A DNA stretch of 64,000 nt from Mesorhizobium huakuii (GTDB lineage: Bacteria; Pseudomonadota; Alphaproteobacteria; Rhizobiales; Rhizobiaceae). A model generated the notes under the pieces. The model saw only the letters and a list, made by a program, of their open reading frames with translations, was not told where the DNA came from and made no database searches. The stretch covers positions 1 to 64,000 of the forward strand of contig NZ_BSNY01000056.1 in assembly GCF_030160235.1 (NCBI RefSeq), in the 5' to 3' direction. The position numbers and the translations under genes are program-made. Positions 18,434-26,657 of the stretch are shown here, in pieces. The stretch's first letter is position 1, and each line of letters opens with the position of its first letter.

Positions 18434-19447
18434 TCAGTTCGAGGCCAGCGCCTCGGTGACGTATTTCGACGTCACATATTTTGAATAGTCCGGCAGCACG
18501 GCGTCGACCTTGCCCTGCTCCTTGAGGAAGGCGGAGGCCGCCGCGACCGCCTTGACCGTGCCGCCGCCGAGAAATTTTTCCGAGGCCTGCTCTTCCAGGG
18601 TCGGGAAGACATAGCCCTTCAGCAGCTCCGGCACCTCCTCTAGCTTGGCGCCAGTGAGCTTGGCGATCTTGCCGGCCTGCGGCGAGGAGACCGACCAGGC
18701 GTCGGGCTTGGCGAGGTACTCGGCATAGGCGGCGCCCGTCACCTTGACGAAGTCGCGCACGGCTTCCGGGTTCTTCTGCGCAAAATCGGTGCGCACGATC
18801 CATGCGTCGAAGGTCGGCGCGCCCCAGGCGGCGACCTGCGAGGAATCCAGGACGACCTTGCCTGATGTCTTGATCTGGCCGAGCGCCGGGTCCCAGACAT
18901 AGGCCGCATCGATGTCGCCGCGGGAGAAGGCGGCGGCGATTTCCGGTGGCCGCAGATTGAGGATCTGGACCGACTTCGGATCGACATTCTCGTGCTTCAG
19001 CGCCGCAAGCAGGCTGTAATGCGTGGTCGAGACGAAGGGCACGGCGACCTTCTTGCCGGCGAGGTCGGCGACCTTCTCGATGCCGGCGCCATTGCGGGCG
19101 ACCAGCGCTTCGGACGGTCCGATCAGGCCGACGACGAAGATGGTCTGGATCGGCAATTCGCGGCTCGCCGCCGCCGCCAGCGGGCTCGAACCGACATAGC
19201 CGATATCGACCGAGCCGGAGGCGACCGCGGCGATGATATCGGCGCCGGAATCGAATTTGCGCCAGTCGATCGTGGCCTTGGTGGCCTTCTCATAGGCGCC
19301 GTCGGCCTGCGGCACCTTGGAGGGTTCGACCACCGTCTGGTAGCCGATGGTGATCTTCAGGTCCTCGGCCAAGGCCGGGCTGAGGAAGGCGGCGCCAGCG
19401 AGGGCGGCGGACGACAGAAGGAGGATGCGTCGCGAAATGGTGGACAT
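18434..19447 (-). CDS. tauA: Taurine ABC transporter substrate-binding protein
   Basis: The product has 337 residues from the ATG at 19447, with GGAG upstream. The signal peptide is SRRILLLSSAALAGAAFLSP, cleaving near ALA-ED. The mature protein has TauA features: ITIGYQTVVEPSKV, SGSVDIGYVGSSPLAAA, VPFVSTTHYSLLAALKHENV and DAAYVWDPALGQIKTSGKV. It is the periplasmic binding protein for tauBC. About 160 bases separate it from tauB. The 900-base region upstream must hold the promoter, but I could not identify one with confidence. Confidence 0.93.
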   Translation of the reverse strand: MSTISRRILLLSSAALAGAAFLSPALAEDLKITIGYQTVVEPSKVPQADGAYEKATKATIDWRKFDSGADIIAAVASGSVDIGYVGSSPLAAAASRELPIQTIFVVGLIGPSEALVARNGAGIEKVADLAGKKVAVPFVSTTHYSLLAALKHENVDPKSVQILNLRPPEIAAAFSRGDIDAAYVWDPALGQIKTSGKVVLDSSQVAAWGAPTFDAWIVRTDFAQKNPEAVRDFVKVTGAAYAEYLAKPDAWSVSSPQAGKIAKLTGAKLEEVPELLKGYVFPTLEEQASEKFLGGGTVKAVAAASAFLKEQGKVDAVLPDYSKYVTSKYVTEALASN

Positions 19448-19658
19448 CAAAGGGCTCCATGAAAACAGAGAAAACCGGATTGCCCCATGATAGTCCGCTA
19501 ATTCTATCGTTCTTGTAGAGTTAAATCCTTCCAAGGAAGGCGGGTTTGTTGAAAAAAAGCGGTCGATGACTTGCCGCCAAGGCGGACGGGGCGGCTGTGG
19601 CGCGGTCACCGCCTCCGATGGTAGCCTCCGCATGAACGGGAAAGGTGCTCCGCGACCC

Positions 19659-19850
19659 TCCAACTTCGTCATCCTGGGGCGAAGCAAGCAGTGCAGCGAC
19701 GCGCAGACCCTAGGATCCATTCCGTGACTTCGAAGCGTTGCCACGGTCCTGGTTATGCTCCGTTGCGCCCGCTAGCACGGTCCCGGCATGGATCCTCGGG
19801 TCTTCGCGACGGAGCTTCGCTCCTGCTCCGCCCGTGGATGACGAAGTCGG
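19659..19850. repeat. Palindromic repeat family B, copy 1
   Basis: Terminal inverted repeats CCAACTTCGTCATCC (19660-19674) and GGATGACGAAGTCGG (19836-19850) enclose internal GGATCCATTCCGTGACTT and CATGGATCCTCGGGTC. A shorter relative is at 42707-42827. No coding frame spans it. Confidence 0.7.
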
Positions 19851-20024
19851 GAAGGCCCAGGCCGCTCGACAACCGTCGACACCGTTACTCACGAAACGAC
19901 GGTTTTCGCTTTCGCGATCGACACGCGAATCCATGCCTCGAACAGCCACGGAATTGACAAGCCGTTCCGCGTGTTCGAGGGTAAGTATAGTATCCTTATC
20001 GACATGAGTGAATTGGAGGCGACG

Positions 20025-20177
20025 ATGAGCGGGCATCCCACCACCATGATCGCCCACGGCATGCGCCGGCTGAGGGCCCCACATGTCGACGCGCGGCACG
20101 GCGGGCCTACAGGAACCATTTGCCGCCTTGTCGCCATCGAGATGCATTTCTGTGCTCTTATTGGCACAAAGGCCTGA
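20025..20177 (+). CDS. Possible 50-residue peptide, unrecognised
   Basis: The ATG at 20025 follows TTGGAGGCGAC, a strong ribosome site. The frame runs 50 codons (MSGHPTTMIAHGMRRLRAPH onward) to TGA. It has no signal peptide, membrane helix or familiar motif. His, Arg and Met are over-represented, which is more like chance translation of GC-rich DNA. Kept only because of the ribosome site. Confidence 0.2.
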   Translation: MSGHPTTMIAHGMRRLRAPHVDARHGGPTGTICRLVAIEMHFCALIGTKA

Positions 20178-20346
20178 CAAAATGGCTATTGCGGCTTGAA
20201 AACGAAGCAAATTCAACGTTCCTCGGCTTGTACATCATGTCACTAGAATTTATGTGTCATGGATGCTTGGACGCGGCGGGGAGGCTCGCCAGGCGTTTCG
20301 CAACGGATGGCCTCGCGCCATCGCATGACAGAGAAACGTTCGGTCA

Positions 20347-20817
20347 ATGCTCACCAAAAAAGGCAAGTACGGCCTCAAGGCGCTTATCCACCTCGCGCAC
20401 ATGCCGGCCGGGCAACTGGCTTTCGTCAACGACATCGCGACCGGCAACAACATCCCAAAGAAATTTCTCGACGCCATACTGGGCGAGCTGCGCAATGCCG
20501 GTTTCGTCCAGAGCCGCAAGGGCAAGGATGGCGGCTACCGATTGGCGCGGCCGGCCGACGAGATCAAGGTCGGCCATGTCGTGCGCGTCCTCGACGGGCC
20601 GCTCGCCCCAATTCCCTGCGCCAGCCGCACACAATATCAGCGCTGTGAAGACTGCAACGAGGCGACATGCCAAGTCCGACATCTGATGCTCGAGGTCCGG
20701 CAGGCGATCGCCGAGGTGCTCGACCAGCGCAGCCTGGCCGAGATGCGCGATATCGGTCTCGACGACCTCGCGAGGGACATCGACGACCGTCCCTTGGCCG
20801 TGAAGGTCCAGGCCTGA
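20347..20817 (+). CDS. Rrf2-family transcriptional regulator
   Basis: The product has 156 residues. The winged helix begins MLTKKGKYGLKALIHLA and includes NNIPKKFLDAILGELRNAGF and SRKGKDGGYRLARP. The cluster CASRTQYQRCEDCNEATC supplies four cysteines at the place where IscR-like Rrf2 proteins bind an Fe-S cluster. It may therefore sense Fe-S status, NO or redox, though CymR-type members sense sulfur instead. Only 25 bases separate it from the flavoprotein gene downstream, suggesting an operon. Its position near tauABC and cbs-cth makes sulfur metabolism a reasonable but unproved target. Confidence 0.88.
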   Translation: MLTKKGKYGLKALIHLAHMPAGQLAFVNDIATGNNIPKKFLDAILGELRNAGFVQSRKGKDGGYRLARPADEIKVGHVVRVLDGPLAPIPCASRTQYQRCEDCNEATCQVRHLMLEVRQAIAEVLDQRSLAEMRDIGLDDLARDIDDRPLAVKVQA

Positions 20818-20842
20818 CGCCTCGCATTCCACAGGTGCGCGC

Positions 20843-22201
20843 ATGAGCGGGCGCGCCAATTCGATCATCCCCAGCTCGATCATCATCGTCGGCGGCGGCG
20901 CCTCGGGCGTCGTGATGGCCGCGCATCTGCTGAAATCGGCCAATCCGGATCTGCGCGTCACGCTGATCGAAAAGCGCCCGCATTTCGGCCAGGGCATTGC
21001 CTATTCGACGCTGCTGTCCGCGCACGTCTTGAATGTCAGCGCGGCCGGCATGAGCGCCTATGCCGATGATCCCGGCAATTTCTGGCGCTGGCTGCAGGGG
21101 CGTGGCCTGGTCGACCCGGAGCAGACGCCGCAGACACCCTTCTACGCGCCGCGCAGCCTCTATGCCCGCTATCTCGGCGAACTGCTCGACGACCTCGAAG
21201 CACGGGAGCAGCCGACCGGGCGGCTGCGCCTGATCCACGAAGAGAGCCTGGCGATCACGCCGACCGCGTCCGGCGTCGAGGTGGCGCTCGCCAACGGCAC
21301 CAGCGTCGTCGCCCATCTGGCCATATTGGCCACCGGCCATGACGAACAGCCGGCGCAAGGCCATGCGATCCGCATGGGGTCGGAAGCCGACACCGCGCTC
21401 GACCCGGAAAGCCGCGTCATGGTGCTGGGCACCGGCCTCAGCATGGTCGACGCGTTCCTGGCGCTGGAACAGCGCGGCCATACGGGCGAGATCGTCGCCG
21501 TGTCGCGGCGCGGCCTGCTGCCGTCGCCGCACCGCAAGGGCAATCCGATCAAGCTCGACGTCGCCGATATCCCGCTCGGCACCCAGCTTTCCTATTTCGT
21601 CGGCTGGTTCCGCGACCTGATCCGCGAGAACCAGAAGGCCGGCATCGACTGGCGCGACGTAGTCGATGGTCTCAGGCCGTTCAACCAGAAGATCTGGCAG
21701 AACTGGCCGGCCTCCGCCAAGCGCCGCTTCGTGGAACACACCAAGGCGTGGTGGGACATCCACCGCCATCGCATGGCGCCTGAGGTCTACGCCAAGGTGA
21801 CGCAAGCCGTGCAGTCCGGCCGCATCCGGCTTGTCGCCGGGCGCGTCGTCGGCATCACGCCAGGCGAGGCTTTCAGCGTCGACATCCAGTCGCGCCACAG
21901 CCAGCTTGTCGAGACTTTCGACGTCGCCCGTATCTATGATTGCTCAGGCATCGTGCGGGACATTTCGACCTCGTCGAACAGCGTGGTGCGCTCCCTGGTC
22001 GACCGCGGGCTCGCGCGGCCGGATCCGATGCGCATCGGCCTCGACGTGTCGGCCAATTGCGAGATCATCGCCGGCGACGGCACGGTCTCGCGAAAGATCC
22101 TCGCCGTCGGTCCGCTGACGCGCGGCACCTTCTTCGAGATCGACGCCATCCCCGACATACGCGTCCAGTGCGCGCGGCTGAGCAAGCAGTTGCTGGGCTA
22201 G
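20843..22201 (+). CDS. FAD/NAD(P)-binding protein (NAD_binding_9 type)
   Basis: The product has 452 residues. The dinucleotide-binding motif IIIVGGGASGVVMAAHLL is near the N-terminus, followed by GQGIAYSTLLSAHVLNVSAA, which is typical of the PF13454-like FAD/NAD(P) family. A second nucleotide motif, VMVLGTGLSMVDAFLAL, sits in the middle. Such proteins occur with sulfur- or amine-related genes and are mostly uncharacterised. It is downstream of the Rrf2 regulator in a likely operon. Its last base pairs overlap the stop codon of the convergent DJ-1 gene within a CTAG. Confidence 0.85.
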   Translation: MSGRANSIIPSSIIIVGGGASGVVMAAHLLKSANPDLRVTLIEKRPHFGQGIAYSTLLSAHVLNVSAAGMSAYADDPGNFWRWLQGRGLVDPEQTPQTPFYAPRSLYARYLGELLDDLEAREQPTGRLRLIHEESLAITPTASGVEVALANGTSVVAHLAILATGHDEQPAQGHAIRMGSEADTALDPESRVMVLGTGLSMVDAFLALEQRGHTGEIVAVSRRGLLPSPHRKGNPIKLDVADIPLGTQLSYFVGWFRDLIRENQKAGIDWRDVVDGLRPFNQKIWQNWPASAKRRFVEHTKAWWDIHRHRMAPEVYAKVTQAVQSGRIRLVAGRVVGITPGEAFSVDIQSRHSQLVETFDVARIYDCSGIVRDISTSSNSVVRSLVDRGLARPDPMRIGLDVSANCEIIAGDGTVSRKILAVGPLTRGTFFEIDAIPDIRVQCARLSKQLLG

Positions 22202-22968
22202 CCGCCCAGCGCCTCGCACACCAGGCGCGCGGTCTCGGCGCCGGAAAAATTCTGCTGGCCGGTGATCAGATTGCCGTCGCGCACGGCAAAGCCGCGCCAC
22301 AGCCCGGCCTGGACATAGTTGGCGCCGATGGCCTTCAACTCGTCCTCGATGCGCCAGGGCATCAGATGCTTGCCGCGCTCGAGCGCGCCCATCTCCCAGG
22401 TCGCCCTGTCGGCGAAATCCTCCTCGGCATTGGCAAAACCGGTCACCGTCTTGCCGGCGGCGAGCAGCGATCCGTCGGCGCGCCTGGCGTAACGCAGGAT
22501 GGCGGTGCCGTGGCAGAGCGCGGCGGCCACCTTGCCGGCCTCATGGAAGGCGACGAAGGTCCGTTGCAGGTCGGTCGCGCCCTCGTAGCTGAACATCGGC
22601 GCCTGGCCACCGGCAACGACAATCGCATCAAAGCTGTCGACATCGATCTCCGCCGCCGGCCGCGTGGTCTCGACCAGGGCCGCCAGTTTGGGGCTCGACA
22701 GGAAGCCGAGCGAGATGAGATCCGTCTCGGAATAACCCGAGGGGTCACGCGGGTCGCTCAGCGCGTCGGCCTCGCATCTGCCACCCTCGGGCGAGAAGAT
22801 TTCAACCGCATAGCCGCGCTCGGTGAAGGCAAACCACGGATGCGTCAGCTCGCTCCACCAGAAGCCGACCGGCCATCCTGTCGTGGTCGATACGGCCGGA
22901 TTCGCGATGACGATGGCCACACGCTTTGGCTTGCGTGCATTGACCGGATTGGCATCCCTGACGCTCAT
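22198..22968 (-). CDS. DJ-1/PfpI (type 1 glutamine amidotransferase-like) protein
   Basis: The product has 256 residues with the Hsp31-like DJ-1 pattern. It starts RVAIVIANPAVSTTTGWPVG and continues with GFWWSELTHPW and DAIVVAGGQAPMFSY. The nucleophile elbow AALCHGTAI holds Cys152. Members act as glyoxalase III, chaperone or deglycase-like enzymes. It is divergent from an HxlR regulator with 111 bases between starts, a typical regulator-target pair. Response to electrophiles or aldehydes is a reasonable inference. Confidence 0.88.
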   Translation of the reverse strand: MSVRDANPVNARKPKRVAIVIANPAVSTTTGWPVGFWWSELTHPWFAFTERGYAVEIFSPEGGRCEADALSDPRDPSGYSETDLISLGFLSSPKLAALVETTRPAAEIDVDSFDAIVVAGGQAPMFSYEGATDLQRTFVAFHEAGKVAAALCHGTAILRYARRADGSLLAAGKTVTGFANAEEDFADRATWEMGALERGKHLMPWRIEDELKAIGANYVQAGLWRGFAVRDGNLITGQQNFSGAETARLVCEALGG

Positions 22969-23079
22969 CTTGGCTCTCCCTTATGAAACTGTCGCCGACA
23001 AAGCCCGGCCCGGCAATCTGGCCACATGGCGGGGCAAAATCCGCTTCCGTCGTGGCGGCGCCCTGCCTAGGATCGGTGC

Positions 23080-23433
23080 ATGACACAACGCGGTAGACTC
23101 TATGGCTGCCCTGTCGAGTTCGCGCTCGACGCGCTCGGCGGCAAATGGAAAACGGTGATCATCGCGCGCATCAAGCAAGGGCCGCTGCGCTATTCCGAGC
23201 TGCGCCGGCTGATCCCGTCGCTGTCCGACAAGATGCTGACGCAGCGGCTCGCCGACCTCGTCGAGATCGGCTTCGTAGTGCTCGAGACGTCGCACGACGG
23301 CAAGGGGCGCTACGCCTTGACCGAGCGCGGCCAGGATCTCGCCGCAGCACTCCAGGCGCTTTACGACTGGGGCAGCGTGCATGGGCGCGCCGAGGGCGTG
23401 CGCTTCCGCAGTGATATCGAGGCGGCGGCCTAG
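23080..23433 (+). CDS. HxlR-family transcriptional regulator
   Basis: The product has 117 residues. The family opening GCPVEFALDALGGKWKTVII contains the conserved Cys10. The winged helix continues with GPLRYSELRRLIPSLSDKML, then TQRLADLVEIGFV and YALTERGQDL. HxlR regulators such as YodB, QorR and HypR sense quinones or aldehydes through the N-terminal cysteine. The divergent DJ-1-type gene is the likely target, with the operator in the 111-base gap. Confidence 0.92.
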   Translation: MTQRGRLYGCPVEFALDALGGKWKTVIIARIKQGPLRYSELRRLIPSLSDKMLTQRLADLVEIGFVVLETSHDGKGRYALTERGQDLAAALQALYDWGSVHGRAEGVRFRSDIEAAA

Positions 23434-23439
23434 CAACGC

Positions 23440-24087
23440 TCACGCCGCATCGGCAAGCGCCCCGCAAAAGCCTGCGACATCGGTGATGACGGCCTCGCCG
23501 AGGAAACGCAACGTCGCCATGGAGCGGTGGCGCGCTTCGCGGTTACCGAAGCCGCAGGCATCCTCGATCACGACGGCCGTAAAACCATTGTCGGTCGCCT
23601 GGCGCACGGTCGGCTCGATGCCGATCTCCATGGCGATGCCGGCAAGGGCGATGGCGCGCACGCCGCAATCGCCGAGCGCAAAGCCAAGCGCCGTGGAATC
23701 GAAGGCTGACATGGTCAGCTTGTCGAACACGGCTTCGTCGGCGCGGGGCGCCAGTTCGGGGACGATTTGCGCCGCTTCGGCATCGCGCAAGAACCACGGC
23801 TCGACCGCGTCGGGACTGTCGCGCCGCTGCCAGGCCATGGCGGTGCGCAGCTGGGTGGCGCCCATCCATTTGCGCGGCAAGGAGAGATGGCGCGTGAACG
23901 CCACCCGCATGCCGGCCGAGCGGGCGGCTTCAAGCACGATGCCGGTGCGCTCGACGATTTCGGCAGCGCCGGCGACCTGGCGGCAGATGCCGACCTGCAT
24001 GTCGTAGACCACCAGCGCCATGCGACGCGGATCGCACCATTCGGCCAGGTTGGTTGGAACCTCTATGCCTTCGCTCGACCGGATCAT
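23440..24087 (-). CDS. Isochorismatase-fold hydrolase lacking the nucleophilic cysteine
   Basis: The product has 215 residues from the ATG at 24087, which overlaps the preceding gene (ATGA). Asp29 in VVYDMQVG and Lys123 in VFDKLTMSAF match the catalytic Asp and Lys of the family. The position of the catalytic cysteine in amidases of this fold reads GIAMEIGIEPTV, with Gly156. True isochorismatases such as PhzD also lack that cysteine, so activity is possible but it should not be called a cysteine hydrolase. The pathway is unknown. Confidence 0.82.
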   Translation of the reverse strand: MIRSSEGIEVPTNLAEWCDPRRMALVVYDMQVGICRQVAGAAEIVERTGIVLEAARSAGMRVAFTRHLSLPRKWMGATQLRTAMAWQRRDSPDAVEPWFLRDAEAAQIVPELAPRADEAVFDKLTMSAFDSTALGFALGDCGVRAIALAGIAMEIGIEPTVRQATDNGFTAVVIEDACGFGNREARHRSMATLRFLGEAVITDVAGFCGALADAA

Positions 24088-24416
24088 GCCGCCGTCCGGT
24101 CCCAGGGCTTGGCGATGTCGACGCCGGGGTCGAACAGATATTCGAGCGGCAGCGGCGCCGGATCGAAGGCGAGGAAATGCCATTCGAGCAGCCCCGCCTT
24201 CGACAGCGGGAAGTCGTCCGTATAGCGCCTGGCCTCCTCGACGCTCTCGAGCTCGAAGACGATGATGACGCCGCCGACATCGGCGCGCGCATAGTTTTCG
24301 CGCACGATGCCTGCCTTCCACAGCCGCCAGACATTCGAGACCTCGTCGCGCAGATAGGGTTTCAAATCGTCGAGGGTGACGCCGGGCTTGAAGTTGTCAT
24401 AGGCAATGATCTTCAT
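24084..24416 (-). CDS. Small alpha-beta barrel protein (muconolactone-isomerase-like)
   Basis: The product has 110 residues. MKIIAYDNFKPGVTLDDLKP, then VSNVWRLWKAGIVRENY and GGVIIVFELESVEEARRYTD, has the pattern of the YciI/muconolactone isomerase ferredoxin-like class, with an LPLSKAGLLEW-like ending. It is translationally coupled to the isochorismatase-fold gene (ATGA), so the two probably act on one substrate. GAGGAG precedes the start. The substrate is unknown. Confidence 0.7.
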   Translation of the reverse strand: MKIIAYDNFKPGVTLDDLKPYLRDEVSNVWRLWKAGIVRENYARADVGGVIIVFELESVEEARRYTDDFPLSKAGLLEWHFLAFDPAPLPLEYLFDPGVDIAKPWDRTAA

Positions 24417-24584
24417 CGGCGGTCTCCTCTTGGCATGTCAGCATCGCGCGGCCGCCTTGTTTGGGCCCGGGTCACGTTCGGCTAGCATGTCGAAAATGGC
24501 GGCTTCAACGAACGAGATGGTTCGTTGAACGAACCGGCCGGTTGGCCTTTCGTGGCGCGCGGCATCCAGCGGAGAGGAGACGGA

Positions 24585-24983
24585 ATGGTCATCGAACGGC
24601 TGAACCCGAAGGGCATGCACAGCAACCCGGCCTATTCGCAAGGCGTGGCGCTGCCCGCATCGGCGCGCATCGTGCTGATCGGCGGCCAGAACGGCATCGA
24701 TGCCGATGGCCGGATCGTCGGCAAGGGCGACATCGCGGCGCAAACCGCGCAGGCGCTCGCCAATCTGGCGATGGTGCTCGAAGCCGGCGGCGCCAGGCCC
24801 GAAGACCTCGTCCGCCTGTCGATCTACATTGTCGGCGACGCCGATATCAGGCCGGCCTTCGGCGCCTGGATGGCGTTCTGGGCGGATCGCGGACCGCCGC
24901 CGGTGGTGACCGGCATACGCGTGCTCGGCCTCGCCAATCCGGATTTCCTGATCGAGATCGAGGGCCAGGCGGCGATCGTGTAG
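24585..24983 (+). CDS. RidA/YjgF-family protein
   Basis: The product has 132 residues from the ATG at 24585 behind GGAGAGGAGACGGA; a longer upstream frame lacks a ribosome site. RidA motifs are SNPAYSQGVALPASARIVLI, GGQNGID and PEDLVRLSIYIV. The Arg-centred active site of canonical RidA (conserved near the C-terminus) reads VTGIRVLGLANPDFLIEIEG here, so it may belong to a variant (Rid2-7) group rather than the canonical imine deaminase. It precedes cbs by 234 bases, suggestive of protecting against reactive enamines from PLP enzymes. Confidence 0.85.
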   Translation: MVIERLNPKGMHSNPAYSQGVALPASARIVLIGGQNGIDADGRIVGKGDIAAQTAQALANLAMVLEAGGARPEDLVRLSIYIVGDADIRPAFGAWMAFWADRGPPPVVTGIRVLGLANPDFLIEIEGQAAIV

Positions 24984-25137
24984 AAGCCTTGCTTTTGATG
25001 CCGTGGCGCGTGAGCACCAGCCGGTTGGAATTTCATTCCTCGTCTGGCCGTCTGATTGGCACGTTCTATCTTCTTTCCCGCGACAAACGGCTGGAAAAGA
25101 GGCTACGCTGCCGCTCTGCCGGCTCAATCAAAGAAAT

Positions 25138-25188
25138 AGAGCATGATGCCGTCCGAAAACCGCTTCACATTTTTCGGCATCATGCTCT
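25138..25188. repeat. Short rhizobial palindrome family C, copy 1
   Basis: A perfect 14-bp inverted repeat, AGAGCATGATGCCG (25138-25151) and CGGCATCATGCTCT (25175-25188), surrounds a 23-base loop containing GAAAACCGCTTCACA. The same loop core occurs in the copy at 31986. It lies in the leader region of cbs. Confidence 0.85.
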
Positions 25189-25217
25189 GGGCGGTTGCCT
25201 GATCAGGGAGCTTCGAT

Positions 25218-26657
25218 ATGAGCGAGCACGGAAAAGCTGCGCCAGGCAGCGACCCCTCGGATGGCCAATCCTCGCGCCTGCGGCCGCCCTACAAGTCGGT
25301 TCTCGACCTGATCGGCCAGACGCCGGTGGTCGAGCTGACCAAGTTCGACACCGGCAAATGCCGGCTGTTCATCAAGCTCGAAAGCCAGAATCCCGGCGGC
25401 TCGATCAAGGACCGCATCGCGCTGTCGATGATCGCGGCGGCCGAGAGAGAGGGCAAGCTCAAGCGTGGCGGCACCATCGTCGAGGCGACGGCCGGCAATA
25501 CCGGCCTTGGCCTTGCCCAGGTCGGCATCCCCAAGGGCTACCGCATCGTGCTGGTCGTGCCCGACAAGATGTCGCGCGAAAAGATCCAGCACCTGCGGGC
25601 GCTGGGCGCGGAAGTGCGCATGACGCGCTCCGATGTCGGCAAGGGGCACCCGGAATATTACCAGGACATGGCCGAGAAGATCGCGGCTGAGGTACCCGGC
25701 GCCTTCTATGCCAACCAGTTCGCCAATCCGGCCAACCCGCTGGCGCACGAGACGACCACCGGTCCCGAGATCTTTTCGCAGCTCGACGGCAATGTCGACG
25801 CGGTGGTCGTCGGCGTCGGCTCGGGCGGCACGCTGACCGGGCTTGGCCGCTATTTTTCGAAAGTCTCGCCCAAGACCGAAATGGTGCTGGCCGATCCGGT
25901 CGGCTCGGTGCTGGCGCCCTTGATCAAGACCGGCAAGATGGAAGAGGCCGGCAGCTGGACGGTGGAAGGCATCGGCGAGGATTTCGTGCCGCCCAATGCC
26001 GATCTGTCGCTGGTCAGGAAGGCCTATTCGATCACGGACAAGCAGAGCATGCTGGCGGTGCGCGATCTCCTGTCGCGCGAAGGCATCCTGGCCGGCTCGT
26101 CCTCGGGCACGCTTTTGTCGGCCGCCTTGCGCTATTGCCGCGAGCAGACGGCGCCGAAACGCGTCGTCACCTTCGTCTGCGACAGCGGCAACAAATACCT
26201 GTCGAAGGTGTTCGACGATTTCTGGCTGGCCGAACAGGGCCTGGCCGAACACGAGCAGCATGGCGACCTGCGCGACCTCGTCATGCGCTCGCACCGCACC
26301 GGCGACACCGTCTATGTCGGCCCCGACGAAAGCCTGCTCAACGCCTATGGCCGCATGCGCCGTTCCGATGTCTCGCAGCTGCCGGTTCTGGAAGATGGCA
26401 AGCTCATCGGCATCGTCGACGAGAGCGATATCCTCGCCAAGGTCGACGGCCCCTATGACGGGCGCTGGGAGCGTTTCAACGGGCCGGTGCGCACGGCGAT
26501 GACCTCCAATCTGCACACGCTACAGGCCAGCCAGACGCTGGATGCGCTGCTGCCGGTGTTCGACCGCAACGAGGTCGCCATCATCTTCGACGGCGACGAG
26601 TTCGTCGGCCTGATCACCCGCATCGACCTGATCAACCATTTGAGGCGCGCACGATGA
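25218..26657 (+). CDS. cbs: Cystathionine beta-synthase
   Basis: The product has 479 residues. It condenses serine and homocysteine to cystathionine with PLP. The PLP lysine is Lys64 in GGSIKDR, the phosphate-cup loop is EATAGNTG, and GSGGTLTGLGRYFSK forms the second cofactor loop. Two CBS domains follow (about residues 335-390 and 425-479), as in full-length CBS and unlike bare cysteine synthase. It overlaps the cystathionine lyase gene by 4 bases. The pair makes reverse transsulfuration from methionine to cysteine. Confidence 0.93.
   Translation: MSEHGKAAPGSDPSDGQSSRLRPPYKSVLDLIGQTPVVELTKFDTGKCRLFIKLESQNPGGSIKDRIALSMIAAAEREGKLKRGGTIVEATAGNTGLGLAQVGIPKGYRIVLVVPDKMSREKIQHLRALGAEVRMTRSDVGKGHPEYYQDMAEKIAAEVPGAFYANQFANPANPLAHETTTGPEIFSQLDGNVDAVVVGVGSGGTLTGLGRYFSKVSPKTEMVLADPVGSVLAPLIKTGKMEEAGSWTVEGIGEDFVPPNADLSLVRKAYSITDKQSMLAVRDLLSREGILAGSSSGTLLSAALRYCREQTAPKRVVTFVCDSGNKYLSKVFDDFWLAEQGLAEHEQHGDLRDLVMRSHRTGDTVYVGPDESLLNAYGRMRRSDVSQLPVLEDGKLIGIVDESDILAKVDGPYDGRWERFNGPVRTAMTSNLHTLQASQTLDALLPVFDRNEVAIIFDGDEFVGLITRIDLINHLRRAR

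Larger units (their letters stand above)
19448..20346. other. Long intergenic region between tauA and the Rrf2 regulator
   Basis: The region contains a palindromic repeat at 19659-19850 and a 50-codon frame at 20025-20177. That frame has a good GGAGG site but no recognisable product. TTGACA at 19954-19959 could be a -35 element, but the TATAGT downstream is 26 bases away. No tRNA or convincing gene is visible. Confidence 0.5.

Noticed and set aside
20025-20177. The 50-residue frame as a solid gene
   Set aside because: It has a good ribosome site but no features of a real protein, so it is listed only at low confidence.
19448-20346. Hidden tRNA or riboswitch upstream of the sulfur genes
   Set aside because: I found no GGTTCGA-type T-loop or acceptor pairing, and no SAM-riboswitch-like core in this region or ahead of cbs.
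24585-24983. A duplicated gene relationship between the two RidA proteins
   Set aside because: They share only family-level motifs and different C-terminal signatures, so they are distant paralogues, not a recent duplication.
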